DNA of 64,000 bases from Pseudomonas mandelii. GTDB lineage: Bacteria > Pseudomonadota > Gammaproteobacteria > Pseudomonadales > Pseudomonadaceae. This document shows positions 32,985 through 42,064 of the stretch, piece by piece. Location of the stretch: NCBI RefSeq assembly GCF_024138395.1, contig NZ_JAMYDU010000017.1, positions 1-64,000 on the forward strand, written 5' to 3'. The position numbers and the translations under genes were made by a program. Within the stretch, counting starts at the first letter, position 1, and each line of letters opens with the position of its first letter. The notes beneath the pieces were generated by a model. It was not told where the DNA came from, did no database searches, and saw only the letters and a list, made by a program, of their open reading frames with translations.

Positions 32985-34000
32985 GCAGTCGCTCCAGCAC
33001 GCAGACTGACCAGCAATTCACCCAACTCCGCCAGTTCAGGGCGACGGGCGATGACCGCGTCTATATAAGCAAAGAAGCGCGGCACATCGCCGAGGTAGCG
33101 CGGTTTGCCATCGCGATGGCAGATGCGGGCGAAAATGCCGATGACTTTCAAGTGGCGCTGCACGCCCATCAGGTCGCTGGCGCGCAGAAAGTCTTCAAAG
33201 TCTGGCTGAACCGGGATGTCCAGCGCGCCTGCTTGCTGCCAGTAATCCTCCAGCCAGGCACGCACGCGCTCTTCAGGCCAGCTGAGGAAGGCGTCCTTGA
33301 ACAGGCAAGTCACGTCATAAGTCACCGGCCCGTAGACCGCGTCCTGGAAATCCAGCACGCCGGGATTCGGCTCGCTGAGCATCAGGTTGCGCGGCATGTA
33401 GTCGCGATGCACCAGGACTTTGGGTTGAGCGAGAGCGCTATCGATCAGCAAGTCGCTGGCCTGCTGCCAGAGCGCTTGCTGCGCCGAGTCGAACTCAATG
33501 CCCAGTTCGCGCTTCACGTACCACTCGGGGAACAGTTCCAGCTCGCGACGCAGCAGCGCCACGTCATAACTCGGTAGCGGCGCCACCATCGGCAACTGTT
33601 GGAAAGCCAGCAGCGCCTGCAGGGCATCCTTGAACAAATCGTCGGCATTTTCGCTGTCGATCACGTCCAGATAAGTCTTGTTGCCCAGGTCATTGAGTAA
33701 AAGAAAACCACGTTCGAGGTCTTCGGCATAAATTTTCGGCACGTTTATTCCGGATTTCGCCAGCAGAAAAGCGATATCCACAAAGGGTTTGCAGTTTTCC
33801 TGGGGCGGCGGCGCGTCCATCACGACAAAACTTCTGCCTTCGCCTTCCCAGCGGAAATAGCGCCGAAAACTCGCGTCGCTACTGGCCGCAGTCAACGTGG
33901 CCGGGGGCACGGTGCCCCAACCTTGTGCTGCAAAGAGGATAGCCAACTGTTCATCGAGCCAAACTTTCAGGTGTTGCAAGCGTACATCTTGGTCAGGCAT
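32981..34000 (-). CDS. amgK: N-acetylmuramate/N-acetylglucosamine kinase
   Basis: 339 aa kinase of the aminoglycoside-phosphotransferase fold that phosphorylates MurNAc at position 1. Signature catalytic loop: VLVHRDYMPRNLML, and DFQDAVYGPVTYD holds the metal-binding Asp. The start ATG 34000 faces lptD across 130 bases, as is standard in Pseudomonas. It is the first gene of amgK-murU-djlA. Upstream substrate comes from AnmK (2956-4047) and the MupP phosphatase, which is not in this window. Confidence 0.93.
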   Translation of the reverse strand: MPDQDVRLQHLKVWLDEQLAILFAAQGWGTVPPATLTAASSDASFRRYFRWEGEGRSFVVMDAPPPQENCKPFVDIAFLLAKSGINVPKIYAEDLERGFLLLNDLGNKTYLDVIDSENADDLFKDALQALLAFQQLPMVAPLPSYDVALLRRELELFPEWYVKRELGIEFDSAQQALWQQASDLLIDSALAQPKVLVHRDYMPRNLMLSEPNPGVLDFQDAVYGPVTYDVTCLFKDAFLSWPEERVRAWLEDYWQQAGALDIPVQPDFEDFLRASDLMGVQRHLKVIGIFARICHRDGKPRYLGDVPRFFAYIDAVIARRPELAELGELLVSLRAGATA

Positions 34001-34130
34001 TGCAAGGGTCTCCGACGGCGCTAGCCGTCAAGCGGGTCATGCTTTATTATCCAGCATCTTTTTCAGACCATCGAGAGGCGTGCGGCCCACACCGCGGGCA
34101 GATGGCACGCAGGAAGCCCGGACTAATAAG

Positions 34131-36929
34131 ATGGCATTGAAATCCCCCGCGTTTCGTAAAAAATTTCCGTTGTTGGTGACCGGCAGTCTGCTGGCCCTGC
34201 AACCTCTAGCCACTTCGTTCGTGGTCGCCGCGGAACAGTATGACTGCTCCGTCTCTGCTTCGGGTGCCTGGGACTGTGCGCCAAAGGCGCCGGCGGCTGC
34301 ATTGCCGCCACGCCCCGTCCATGAGGGCAGCGCAGTTTCCGCCACGGGTGAAGCTGCGGCAGACACCGGTTCCAGCGCAGACACCGGCGCCAAACCCGTG
34401 CTGGTTACCGAGTCCAAGGGTCGCGGCCTGAAGTCGCGTAGTGAAGACTACAGTCACCTCGACTGGGTTCCGCGCGAGAAGCTCACCGCAGCGCAATTGG
34501 CCGAAACAGGTCCTTACTGCGCTGGTTCCTATATCGAACCGATTCGTCCTGGCATGAATGACAAGACGGATAAAAGTGACGCACCTACCTTTATCGGCGC
34601 CAAAGCCTCCCGCTATAAGCAGGAAGAACAGATCGCTACCCTGGCCGGTGACGTGGTCATGCGTCAGGGCAGCATGCAGGCCGAAGCCGACGAAGCGAAC
34701 CTGTACCAGGCCGAAAGTCGTGGCGAACTGAGCGGCAACGTGCGCATTCGCGACAATGGCGCCCTGATCGTGGGCGACCACGCCGACGTGCAGCTCGACA
34801 CCGGTGAAGCCAAGGTCGACAACGCCGAATACGTGATGCACAAATCGCGTATCCGCGGTAACGCGCTGTATGCCAAGCGTGCCGAGAACGCGATCATCCG
34901 TCTCAAGGATGGTACGTACACCACGTGCGAACCGGACAGCAACGCCTGGCAGCTCAAGGGCAACAACATCACCTTGAACCCGGCGACCGGCTTCGGTACC
35001 GCGACCAACGTGACGTTGCGGGTCAAGGACATTCCGGTTCTGTATACGCCGTACATCTACTTCCCGATCGACGACCGTCGCCAGTCCGGCTTCCTGCCGC
35101 CGACCATAGGCTCCGGCAGCGATACCGGCTTCCTGCTGGTTACACCGTACTACTTCAACCTGGCACCGAACTACGATGCCACGTTGTACCCGCGCTACAT
35201 GAGCAAGCGTGGCCTGTTGATGGAAGGCGAGTTCCGCTACCTGACCAAGTCCAGCGAAGGTCAGTTCGGCGCCGCGTACCTCAACGACGAGAACGACGAT
35301 CGCAAGCTGCAGACCGACTACGAAAAAACCCGCTACATGTACAACTGGCAGCACAAGGGTGGTCTGGACTCGCGCGTAATGACTCAGGTCGATTACACCA
35401 AGATCAGCGACCCGTATTACTTCCAGGATCTGCAGTCTGATCAGATTGGTGTGAAAAGTGCCGATTTCGTGAATCAGCAAGGTTCTGTCACCTATCGTGG
35501 CGACAGCTATACCGCTCGCTTGAATGCCCAGGCTTATCAGCTGGCGACTGTTTCGAACATCACGCCTTATGATCGTTTGCCGCAGATCACCTTTAACGGA
35601 CAACTGCCCTACCATCCGCAAGGTCTGGATTTCGATTACGAAACAGAGGCCGTGCGGTTTGAGCGTGACTTGAAGAACGGCGACTTCGTAAATGAAGACG
35701 GTACCGTCGAGTCGCGTCTTGATAACAACGTGACTGGCCTGGCACGTGCCAACGGCAACCGTTTGAACCTCAAGCCGGGTGTCAGCCTGCCGCTGAACTG
35801 GACTTATGGTTTCTTGAAACCATCCCTGAAGTACCAGTACACCCAGTACGATCTGGATCTGGATGGTACCGGCAAAAATCAGGTTGCTGCACAAAGCGCA
35901 GAAGCGGACCGGCTCAACGGCACCTACAGCCGTAACCAGAATCGTGGTGTGCCGATCGCGAGCATCGACAGCGGCCTGTACTTCGATCGCGATACGCAAT
36001 GGTTCGGCAAGAACTATCGCCAGACACTCGAACCGCGCCTGTTCTATCTCTACGTCCCAGAGACTGATCAGGAAGACATTCCGGTTTTCGATACAGGCGA
36101 ATACACCTTCAACTACGCCTCGCTGTTCCGCGACAACCGCTTCTCCGGCTCCGACCGTGTCGGTGACGAGAACAAGCTGTCGCTGGGCGTGACCAACCGC
36201 TGGATCGAAGAAAACGGCTTCGAACGTCAACGCATCAGCGTCGGCCAGGCCTTGTACTTCAAGGACCGCGAAGTCCAGTTGCCAGGTATCGATGCGAAAA
36301 CCCGCGCCGATGCTCAAGCCAACGTTTCACCGTACGCGCTGGAATACGAATATCGCTGGAACCGCGACTGGCGCACCACGGCCGACTACAACTGGGACCC
36401 GGACAGCCGCAGCCCTCGCTCGGGCAGCGCGATGTTCCACTACCAGCCTGAAGACAACCCGAACAAGGTCATCAACGCCGGTTATCGCTACCGCAACGAC
36501 CAGGTCCGTTATGATCAGAACACGGGTAGATGGCAGGTGGGCGGCGGTGACTATGGCACCCCTGGCCAACCTGGCTATGTGAAGGACTACTACAAGATCA
36601 AGCAGCACGATTTCTCGGTGATCTGGCCGATCGTGCCGCAGTGGAATGCTATCAGCCGCTGGCAGTATGACTACAACCGCAACCGTACTCTGGAAGCCTT
36701 CGGTGGTTTCGAATACGACAACTGCTGCTGGAAATTGCGCCTGATCAACCGTTACTGGGTCGACTATGAAGAGTTCAGTCAGAACGCCCCGGAAAACGAA
36801 AAAGGCGACCACGGCGTCTTCCTCCAAATTGTTCTGAAGGGACTCGGCGGCCTCACCGGCGCCAAGGTAGAGAGTTTCCTCGACAAAGGCATCCAAGGTT
36901 ATCGTGAACGTGAAGACCAAGCTTTCTGA
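34131..36929 (+). CDS. lptD: LPS-assembly protein LptD
   Basis: 932 aa outer-membrane beta-barrel that inserts lipopolysaccharide into the outer leaflet. It has a signal peptide (LLALQPLATSFVVAAEQYDC), a proline/alanine segment to about 100, an OstA/LptA-like beta-taco domain (about 165-310, AKASRYKQEEQIATLAGDVVM), then the barrel. The first Cys after cleavage and the later CC pair (NCCWKLRLINRYW) suit the known disulfide connection to the N-terminal domain. ATG 34131 is chosen; the frame is open 78 codons further upstream but that part has no signal peptide. surA overlaps its 3' end by 26 bases. Confidence 0.95.
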   Translation: MALKSPAFRKKFPLLVTGSLLALQPLATSFVVAAEQYDCSVSASGAWDCAPKAPAAALPPRPVHEGSAVSATGEAAADTGSSADTGAKPVLVTESKGRGLKSRSEDYSHLDWVPREKLTAAQLAETGPYCAGSYIEPIRPGMNDKTDKSDAPTFIGAKASRYKQEEQIATLAGDVVMRQGSMQAEADEANLYQAESRGELSGNVRIRDNGALIVGDHADVQLDTGEAKVDNAEYVMHKSRIRGNALYAKRAENAIIRLKDGTYTTCEPDSNAWQLKGNNITLNPATGFGTATNVTLRVKDIPVLYTPYIYFPIDDRRQSGFLPPTIGSGSDTGFLLVTPYYFNLAPNYDATLYPRYMSKRGLLMEGEFRYLTKSSEGQFGAAYLNDENDDRKLQTDYEKTRYMYNWQHKGGLDSRVMTQVDYTKISDPYYFQDLQSDQIGVKSADFVNQQGSVTYRGDSYTARLNAQAYQLATVSNITPYDRLPQITFNGQLPYHPQGLDFDYETEAVRFERDLKNGDFVNEDGTVESRLDNNVTGLARANGNRLNLKPGVSLPLNWTYGFLKPSLKYQYTQYDLDLDGTGKNQVAAQSAEADRLNGTYSRNQNRGVPIASIDSGLYFDRDTQWFGKNYRQTLEPRLFYLYVPETDQEDIPVFDTGEYTFNYASLFRDNRFSGSDRVGDENKLSLGVTNRWIEENGFERQRISVGQALYFKDREVQLPGIDAKTRADAQANVSPYALEYEYRWNRDWRTTADYNWDPDSRSPRSGSAMFHYQPEDNPNKVINAGYRYRNDQVRYDQNTGRWQVGGGDYGTPGQPGYVKDYYKIKQHDFSVIWPIVPQWNAISRWQYDYNRNRTLEAFGGFEYDNCCWKLRLINRYWVDYEEFSQNAPENEKGDHGVFLQIVLKGLGGLTGAKVESFLDKGIQGYREREDQAF

Positions 36930-38226
36930 TTGTCTGCGCCCGCTAATGCTGGGCGCGCTGTTCCTGGGTACCGCGGCCAACGCCGCGGTACAGTCCATCG
37001 ATAAAGTGGTGGCCATCGTCGACAATGACGTGGTCATGCAGAGCCAACTGGACCAGCGTGTTCATGAAGTTCAGCAAACCATCGCCAAACGCGGTGCTGC
37101 CGTACCGCCTGCAGGCGTACTGGATCAGCAGGTGCTCGAGCGTCTGATCGTCGAAAACCTACAACTGCAGATCGGCGAACGCTCCGGCATCCGCATCACC
37201 GACGAAGAACTGAACCAGGCAGTCGGCACCATTGCCCAGCGCAATAACATGTCGATCGAACAATTTCGCGCCGCCCTGGCTCGCGACGGTCTGTCTTATG
37301 ACGACGCTCGTGACCAGATCCGCCGCGAAATGATCATCAGCCGTGTGCGTCAGCGCCGTGTAGCTGAACGCATCCAGGTGTCCGAGCAGGAAGTGAAGAA
37401 CTTCCTGGCGTCCGATCTGGGCAAGATGCAGCTGTCCGAAGAATTTCGTCTGGCCAACATCCTGATTCCTACGCCGGAAAGCGCCAACTCCGACGCGATT
37501 CAGAATGCCGCCAAACAAGCCGATGCGGTTTACCAGCAGCTCAAGCAAGGCGCTGACTTCGGTCAGTTGGCAATCGCCAAATCCGCCAGTGAAACCGCGC
37601 TGGAAGGCGGCGATATGGGCTGGCGTAAAGCCGCCCAACTGCCACCTCCGTTCGATCGCCTGCTGGGCACCATGGCAGTTGGCGATGTGACCCAGCCAAT
37701 GCGCACACCGGGCGGCTTCATCATCCTGAAGATCCTCGACAAGCGTGGCGGCGAAGCCCAGGTGCGGGATGAAGTGCACGTTCGTCACATCCTGGTCAAA
37801 CCAAGCCCGATCCGCGACGAAGAAAAAACCAAAGCCCTGGCTCAATCGCTCTACTCGCGTATCGAAGCGGGCGAAGACTTTGGCGAGCTGGCGAAAAGCT
37901 TCTCGGAAGATCCGGGTTCCGCTCTCAACGGTGGCGATCTGAACTGGATCGACCCGAATTCACTGGTGCCTGAATTCCGCGAAGTGATGGCCAAGACCCC
38001 ACAAGGTCAGCTGTCCAAGCCGTTCCAGACTCAATATGGCTGGCACGTTCTGGAAGTCCTTGGCCGTCGCGCCACCGACAGCACCACCCAGGCCCGTGAG
38101 CAACAAGCGATGACCGTACTGCGTAACCGCAAATACGACGAAGAGCTGCAAACCTGGCTGCGTCAGATCCGTGACGAAGCGTACGTCGAAATCAAGCTCC
38201 CTGGTGCAGACCAGGCAACGCAGTGA
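36904..38226 (+). CDS. surA: Periplasmic chaperone and peptidyl-prolyl isomerase SurA
   Basis: 440 aa with signal peptide (MLGALFLGTAANA). An N-terminal SurA chaperone domain (about 25-170) is followed by two parvulin PpiC domains (about 175-275 and 285-385, the second with VRHILVKPSPIRDEE and LNWIDPNSLVPEF). SurA helps fold LptD and other porins, so its coupling to lptD is functionally apt. A GTG at 36904 is chosen because AAGG is 5 bases upstream; GTG 36910 is an alternative. Confidence 0.95.
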   Translation: MNVKTKLSDCLRPLMLGALFLGTAANAAVQSIDKVVAIVDNDVVMQSQLDQRVHEVQQTIAKRGAAVPPAGVLDQQVLERLIVENLQLQIGERSGIRITDEELNQAVGTIAQRNNMSIEQFRAALARDGLSYDDARDQIRREMIISRVRQRRVAERIQVSEQEVKNFLASDLGKMQLSEEFRLANILIPTPESANSDAIQNAAKQADAVYQQLKQGADFGQLAIAKSASETALEGGDMGWRKAAQLPPPFDRLLGTMAVGDVTQPMRTPGGFIILKILDKRGGEAQVRDEVHVRHILVKPSPIRDEEKTKALAQSLYSRIEAGEDFGELAKSFSEDPGSALNGGDLNWIDPNSLVPEFREVMAKTPQGQLSKPFQTQYGWHVLEVLGRRATDSTTQAREQQAMTVLRNRKYDEELQTWLRQIRDEAYVEIKLPGADQATQ

Positions 38227-39212
38227 AACCCAAGCGTTTCGCGTTGACCCCCGGCGAACCGGCCGGCATAGGTCCTGACCTGTGCCTGCTGCTCGCCTCG
38301 CAAGCCCAGCCACACCCCCTGATTGCCATTACCAGCCGCGACCTGCTCCTCGAGCGGGCCGCGCAGCTGGGTGTGATTGTCGATCTGCTGCCGGTAACGC
38401 CGGACAGCTGGCCAGATGCTCCCGCCCCGGCCAACAGCCTGTATGTGTGGGATACGCCGCTCAACGCCAAGGTCACCGCCGGGCAACTGGACAAAGCCAA
38501 TGCGGCTTTCGTCCTGGAAACCCTGACGCGTGCTGGCAAGGGTTGCCTGGACGGGCATTTCGCCGGCATGATCACCGCCCCTGTGCACAAAGGCGTGATC
38601 AATGAATCCGGAATCGCCTTTTCCGGGCACACGGAATTCCTCGCTGACCTGACTCATACCGCGCAAGTGGTGATGATGCTCGCCACCCGCGGTTTGCGTG
38701 TGGCGCTGGTTACCACCCACCTGCCCCTTCGCGAGATTGCTGATGCAATCACGCCGGAGCGTCTGGAACGGGTCACGCGGATTCTGCACGCCGACCTGCA
38801 AGAAAAATTCGGCATCGCCCAGCCACGCATCCTGGTTTGCGGGCTTAATCCGCACGCCGGTGAAGGCGGCCATCTGGGCCATGAAGAAATCGACATCATC
38901 GAACCTACATTAGAGCGCCTGCGCGGCGAGGGCATGGACCTTCGCGGCCCCCTGCCCGCCGACACTCTGTTTACCCCCAAATATCTGGAGCACTGCGACG
39001 CGGTGCTGGCGATGTACCATGACCAGGGCCTGCCCGTGCTGAAATACAAAGGCTTCGGCGCGGCAGTCAACGTGACCCTCGGCTTGCCGATCATTCGCAC
39101 ATCGGTCGACCACGGCACTGCCCTGGATCTGGCCGGCAGCGGCAAAATCGATACCGGCAGCCTGCAAGTCGCCCTGGAAACCGCCTACCAGATGGCCGAG
39201 ACCCGTTTATGA
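38223..39212 (+). CDS. pdxA: 4-hydroxythreonine-4-phosphate dehydrogenase
   Basis: 329 aa NAD-dependent enzyme of pyridoxal phosphate synthesis. Motifs: LTPGEPAGIGPDL, HTEFLADLT and GLNPHAGEGGHLGHEE, with metal-binding His in MYHDQGLPVLK. The GTG start overlaps the surA stop by 4 bases and the stop overlaps rsmA, so surA-pdxA-rsmA is tightly coupled. Confidence 0.96.
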   Translation: MKPKRFALTPGEPAGIGPDLCLLLASQAQPHPLIAITSRDLLLERAAQLGVIVDLLPVTPDSWPDAPAPANSLYVWDTPLNAKVTAGQLDKANAAFVLETLTRAGKGCLDGHFAGMITAPVHKGVINESGIAFSGHTEFLADLTHTAQVVMMLATRGLRVALVTTHLPLREIADAITPERLERVTRILHADLQEKFGIAQPRILVCGLNPHAGEGGHLGHEEIDIIEPTLERLRGEGMDLRGPLPADTLFTPKYLEHCDAVLAMYHDQGLPVLKYKGFGAAVNVTLGLPIIRTSVDHGTALDLAGSGKIDTGSLQVALETAYQMAETRL

Positions 39213-40027
39213 CCGAACATTACCAACACCGGGCGCGCAAGCGCTTCGGCCAGAACTTCCTGCACGATGCCGGCGTTATCGACCGTATCCTGCGCTCCAT
39301 TCACGCAAAATCCGAAGACCGTCTGCTGGAAATCGGCCCGGGCCAGGGTGCGCTGACCCAGGGCCTGCTCAACAGCGGCGCCCAGCTGGACGTGGTGGAG
39401 CTGGACAAAGACCTGGTTCCGATCCTCAATCAGCAGTTCGCCGGCAGGAGCAATTTCAACCTGCACCAAGGTGATGCGCTGAAGTTCGACTTCACCAGTC
39501 TGAACGCAGCACCGGGCAGTCTTCGGGTAGTCGGCAACCTGCCGTACAACATCTCTACGCCGCTGATTTTCCACCTGCTGCATAACGCCAGCCTGATCCG
39601 CGACATGCACTTCATGTTGCAAAAGGAAGTGGTCGAACGTATGGCGGCCGGCCCTGGTGGCGGTGACTGGGGTCGCCTTTCGATCATGGTTCAGTATCAC
39701 TGCCGGGTCGAACATCTGTTCAACGTTGGCCCTGGCGCATTCAATCCGCCGCCGAAGGTCGATTCGGCCATCGTGCGCCTGGTGCCTCACGCGGTACTCC
39801 CGCATCCAGCCAAAGATCACAAACTGCTGGAGCGCGTCGTGCGCGAAGCCTTCAACCAGCGCCGCAAAACATTGCGCAACACTCTCAAACTGCTGCTGAG
39901 CAACGCTGAAATCGAAGCCGCCGGCGTTGATGGCAGCCTGCGGCCCGAGCAGCTCGATCTGGCTGCCTTCGTGCGCCTGGCCGACAAGCTCAGCGAACAA
40001 GTCCTACAAAAGCCTGCCACCGACTGA
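39209..40027 (+). CDS. rsmA: 16S rRNA (adenine1518/1519-N6) dimethyltransferase
   Basis: 272 aa S-adenosylmethionine-dependent enzyme (KsgA) dimethylating two adjacent adenines of the 16S rRNA 3' end. Motifs: KRFGQNFLHD, LEIGPGQGALTQGLL (SAM binding) and NLPYNISTPLIF (catalytic). Overlaps pdxA by ATGA. Confidence 0.96.
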   Translation: MTEHYQHRARKRFGQNFLHDAGVIDRILRSIHAKSEDRLLEIGPGQGALTQGLLNSGAQLDVVELDKDLVPILNQQFAGRSNFNLHQGDALKFDFTSLNAAPGSLRVVGNLPYNISTPLIFHLLHNASLIRDMHFMLQKEVVERMAAGPGGGDWGRLSIMVQYHCRVEHLFNVGPGAFNPPPKVDSAIVRLVPHAVLPHPAKDHKLLERVVREAFNQRRKTLRNTLKLLLSNAEIEAAGVDGSLRPEQLDLAAFVRLADKLSEQVLQKPATD

Positions 40028-40142
40028 CAGGCGATGAGCGCTATCGGGTAGGACGCCACTCTGGTTTACTACCCGATACTTGGCCTAGACTGAGTTCTAT
40101 CAGCTACGCCCCGCGTCCCGCTTCGTTTCTAAGGCCTTTTGC

Positions 40143-40523
40143 ATGTCCGATCCTCGTTATCAGGTCGACGTCAGCGTCGTCACCCGCTATCTGGCAGAAC
40201 AATCGCAACCCGAGCACAATCGCTTTGCCTTCGCCTACACCATCACCGTGCAGAACAATGGCTTGGTGCCCGCCAAACTGCTTTCACGGCACTGGGTGAT
40301 CACCGACGGTGACGGGCATGTCGAGGAGGTTCGCGGTGCAGGCGTCGTCGGCCAGCAGCCGCTGATCGATGTGGGCAAGAGCCACACTTACAGCAGCGGC
40401 ACTGTCATGACCTCCAAGGTCGGTACGATGCAAGGCACTTATGAAATGGTCGCCTCCGACGGTAAACACTTCGATGCTGTCATCGCACCATTCCGTCTGG
40501 CAGTACCCGGAGCCCTGCACTGA
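40143..40523 (+). CDS. apaG: ApaG (CoC2) protein
   Basis: 126 aa FN3-like protein of the ApaG family (NRFAFAYTITVQNNGLVPAKLLSRHWVITDGDG). Often encoded with apaH. Role unclear: linked to Co2+ resistance in Salmonella and diadenosine tetraphosphate binding. Its stop overlaps the apaH ATG by one base (ATGATGG arrangement), so translation is coupled. Confidence 0.92.
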   Translation: MSDPRYQVDVSVVTRYLAEQSQPEHNRFAFAYTITVQNNGLVPAKLLSRHWVITDGDGHVEEVRGAGVVGQQPLIDVGKSHTYSSGTVMTSKVGTMQGTYEMVASDGKHFDAVIAPFRLAVPGALH

Positions 40524-41404
40524 TGGCGACGTATGCCGTCGGCGACTTGCAAGGTTGCCTTGAACCGCTGCAATGCCTGCTCAAGCAAGTCGCCTTCGAC
40601 CCCGCCCGGGACCGTCTGTGGCTGGTGGGTGACCTCATCAACCGAGGCCCGCAGTCGCTGGAAACCTTGCGCTTCCTCTATAACATCCGCGAATCGCTGA
40701 TCTGCGTGCTCGGCAATCATGACCTGCACTTGCTGGCCGTCGGGCAAAACATCGAACGCCTGAAGAAGGCCGACACGCTACGCGAGATTCTTCAAGCACC
40801 CGATTGCGGGGAGCTGCTGGAGTGGGTTCGCCAGCAAAAGCTCATGCACTATGACGAACAGCGCGATATCGCCCTGGTCCATGCCGGCATTCCGCCTCAA
40901 TGGTCGCTGCGCAAAGCCTTGAAGTGCGCCGCCGAAGTCGAGGAAGCCCTGCGCGACGACAATCGCTTCGCGCCTTACCTTGACGGCATGTATGGCAACG
41001 AGCCGGTGAAATGGGACAACGACCTCAAAGGCGCGGCGCGCTTGCGAGTCATCACCAACTATTTCACCCGGATGCGTTTTTGCACCAGCGACGGCAAGCT
41101 GGATCTCAAGGGCAAGGAAGGCATCGACACCGCGCCGCCGGGCTATGCGCCGTGGTTCACCCACAAAGAGCGCAAGACCAAAGGCCTGAAGATCATCTTT
41201 GGTCATTGGGCTGCGCTCGAAGGCCAGTGCAACGAGCCGGGTCTGTTTGCCCTCGACACCGGTTGCGTCTGGGGTGGCGCCATGACCCTGATGAACGTCG
41301 ACACTGGCGAGCGCCTGCAATGTAAATGCGACGCCCATGGCAACCTTCAACCGCCAGTCGCCGCCTCCATTCCCGAACAAACGTCAGCCAGCGCCCCGCG
41401 CTAG
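40523..41404 (+). CDS. apaH: Bis(5'-nucleosyl)-tetraphosphatase, symmetrical
   Basis: 293 aa metallophosphatase that hydrolyses Ap4A to two ADP. It also removes Np4 caps from RNA. Metal-binding motifs: YAVGDLQGCLEPL, LVGDLINRGPQS, GNHDLHLL, and FGHWAALEG near the C-terminus. It follows apaG directly and precedes glpE by 33 bases. Confidence 0.95.
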   Translation: MATYAVGDLQGCLEPLQCLLKQVAFDPARDRLWLVGDLINRGPQSLETLRFLYNIRESLICVLGNHDLHLLAVGQNIERLKKADTLREILQAPDCGELLEWVRQQKLMHYDEQRDIALVHAGIPPQWSLRKALKCAAEVEEALRDDNRFAPYLDGMYGNEPVKWDNDLKGAARLRVITNYFTRMRFCTSDGKLDLKGKEGIDTAPPGYAPWFTHKERKTKGLKIIFGHWAALEGQCNEPGLFALDTGCVWGGAMTLMNVDTGERLQCKCDAHGNLQPPVAASIPEQTSASAPR

Positions 41405-41437
41405 ACTGCGCTTTCAGCCGAGCCACAGGAGCCCGCC

Positions 41438-41767
41438 ATGAGCGAATTCAAACGTATCCCCCCAGAGCAAGCCCAGGCCCTGCGCGAACAAGGCGCGGTG
41501 GTGGTCGATGTCCGCGACCCGGCAACGTTTGCCGCGCTGCACATTGCCGGCTCCAAGCATCTGGACAACCATTCTCTGCATGCTTTCATTCAGGGCGCCG
41601 ACCTGGACGCGCCGACGGTAGTGGTCTGCTATCACGGCAATTCCAGCCAAGGCGCAGCCGCTTACCTGATCAGTCAGGGCTTTTCCGACGTCTATAGCAT
41701 GGATGGCGGTTTTGAGCTGTGGCGTACGACCTATCCTTCGGAAACGGCGCAAGGCACTTCCGAATAA
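41438..41767 (+). CDS. glpE: Thiosulfate sulfurtransferase GlpE (rhodanese)
   Basis: 109 aa single-domain rhodanese. The active-site loop CYHGNSSQG follows VVVDVRDPATFAALHI, with Cys as persulfide carrier. It is the last gene of the surA-glpE cluster here. GlpE is named for the E. coli glp locus; in Pseudomonas it is found next to apaH. Confidence 0.9.
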   Translation: MSEFKRIPPEQAQALREQGAVVVDVRDPATFAALHIAGSKHLDNHSLHAFIQGADLDAPTVVVCYHGNSSQGAAAYLISQGFSDVYSMDGGFELWRTTYPSETAQGTSE

Positions 41768-41874
41768 TTTTTTTCAAGGCGTGCAAGGCCCGGCCCCCGC
41801 GGGCTTGCGCGCTGGCTGACGAACGGTCTGCCACAACTAATTACTTATTGCGCCTTTGCCTTCAAGATTCCGAA

Positions 41875-41884
41875 CTATCCTTAA
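41875..41884 (+). promoter_or_regulatory. Candidate RpoS -10 element upstream of prkA
   Basis: CTATCCTTAA differs from the sigma-S type -10 CTATACTTAA at one position. It lies about 180 bases before prkA. PrkA/YeaH genes are stress and stationary-phase induced in enteric bacteria and Pseudomonas, so a sigma-S site here would fit. The rest of the gap (41768-42064) shows no gene. Confidence 0.35.
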
Positions 41885-42064
41885 GCGCAGGCCATCCAAA
41901 ACAGGGGAGAGCCGGTACACCGGCGCGCGGGTCATCGGGAGTAGCTTTCAGGGTTGATACTCTGGAGGTGTTCTGGGGGGTAAACAGCAACTGCATATTC
42001 AGTTGCTTGCCAGCATCGACTGACTGATCCGGCGTCGGCTCCACGTATCGAGCGAGGTGACGTC

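Noticed and set aside
34206..36317. Open frame of 703 codons on the minus strand
   Set aside because: It is antisense to lptD. High G+C at third positions keeps the complementary frame open. No domain is recognisable.
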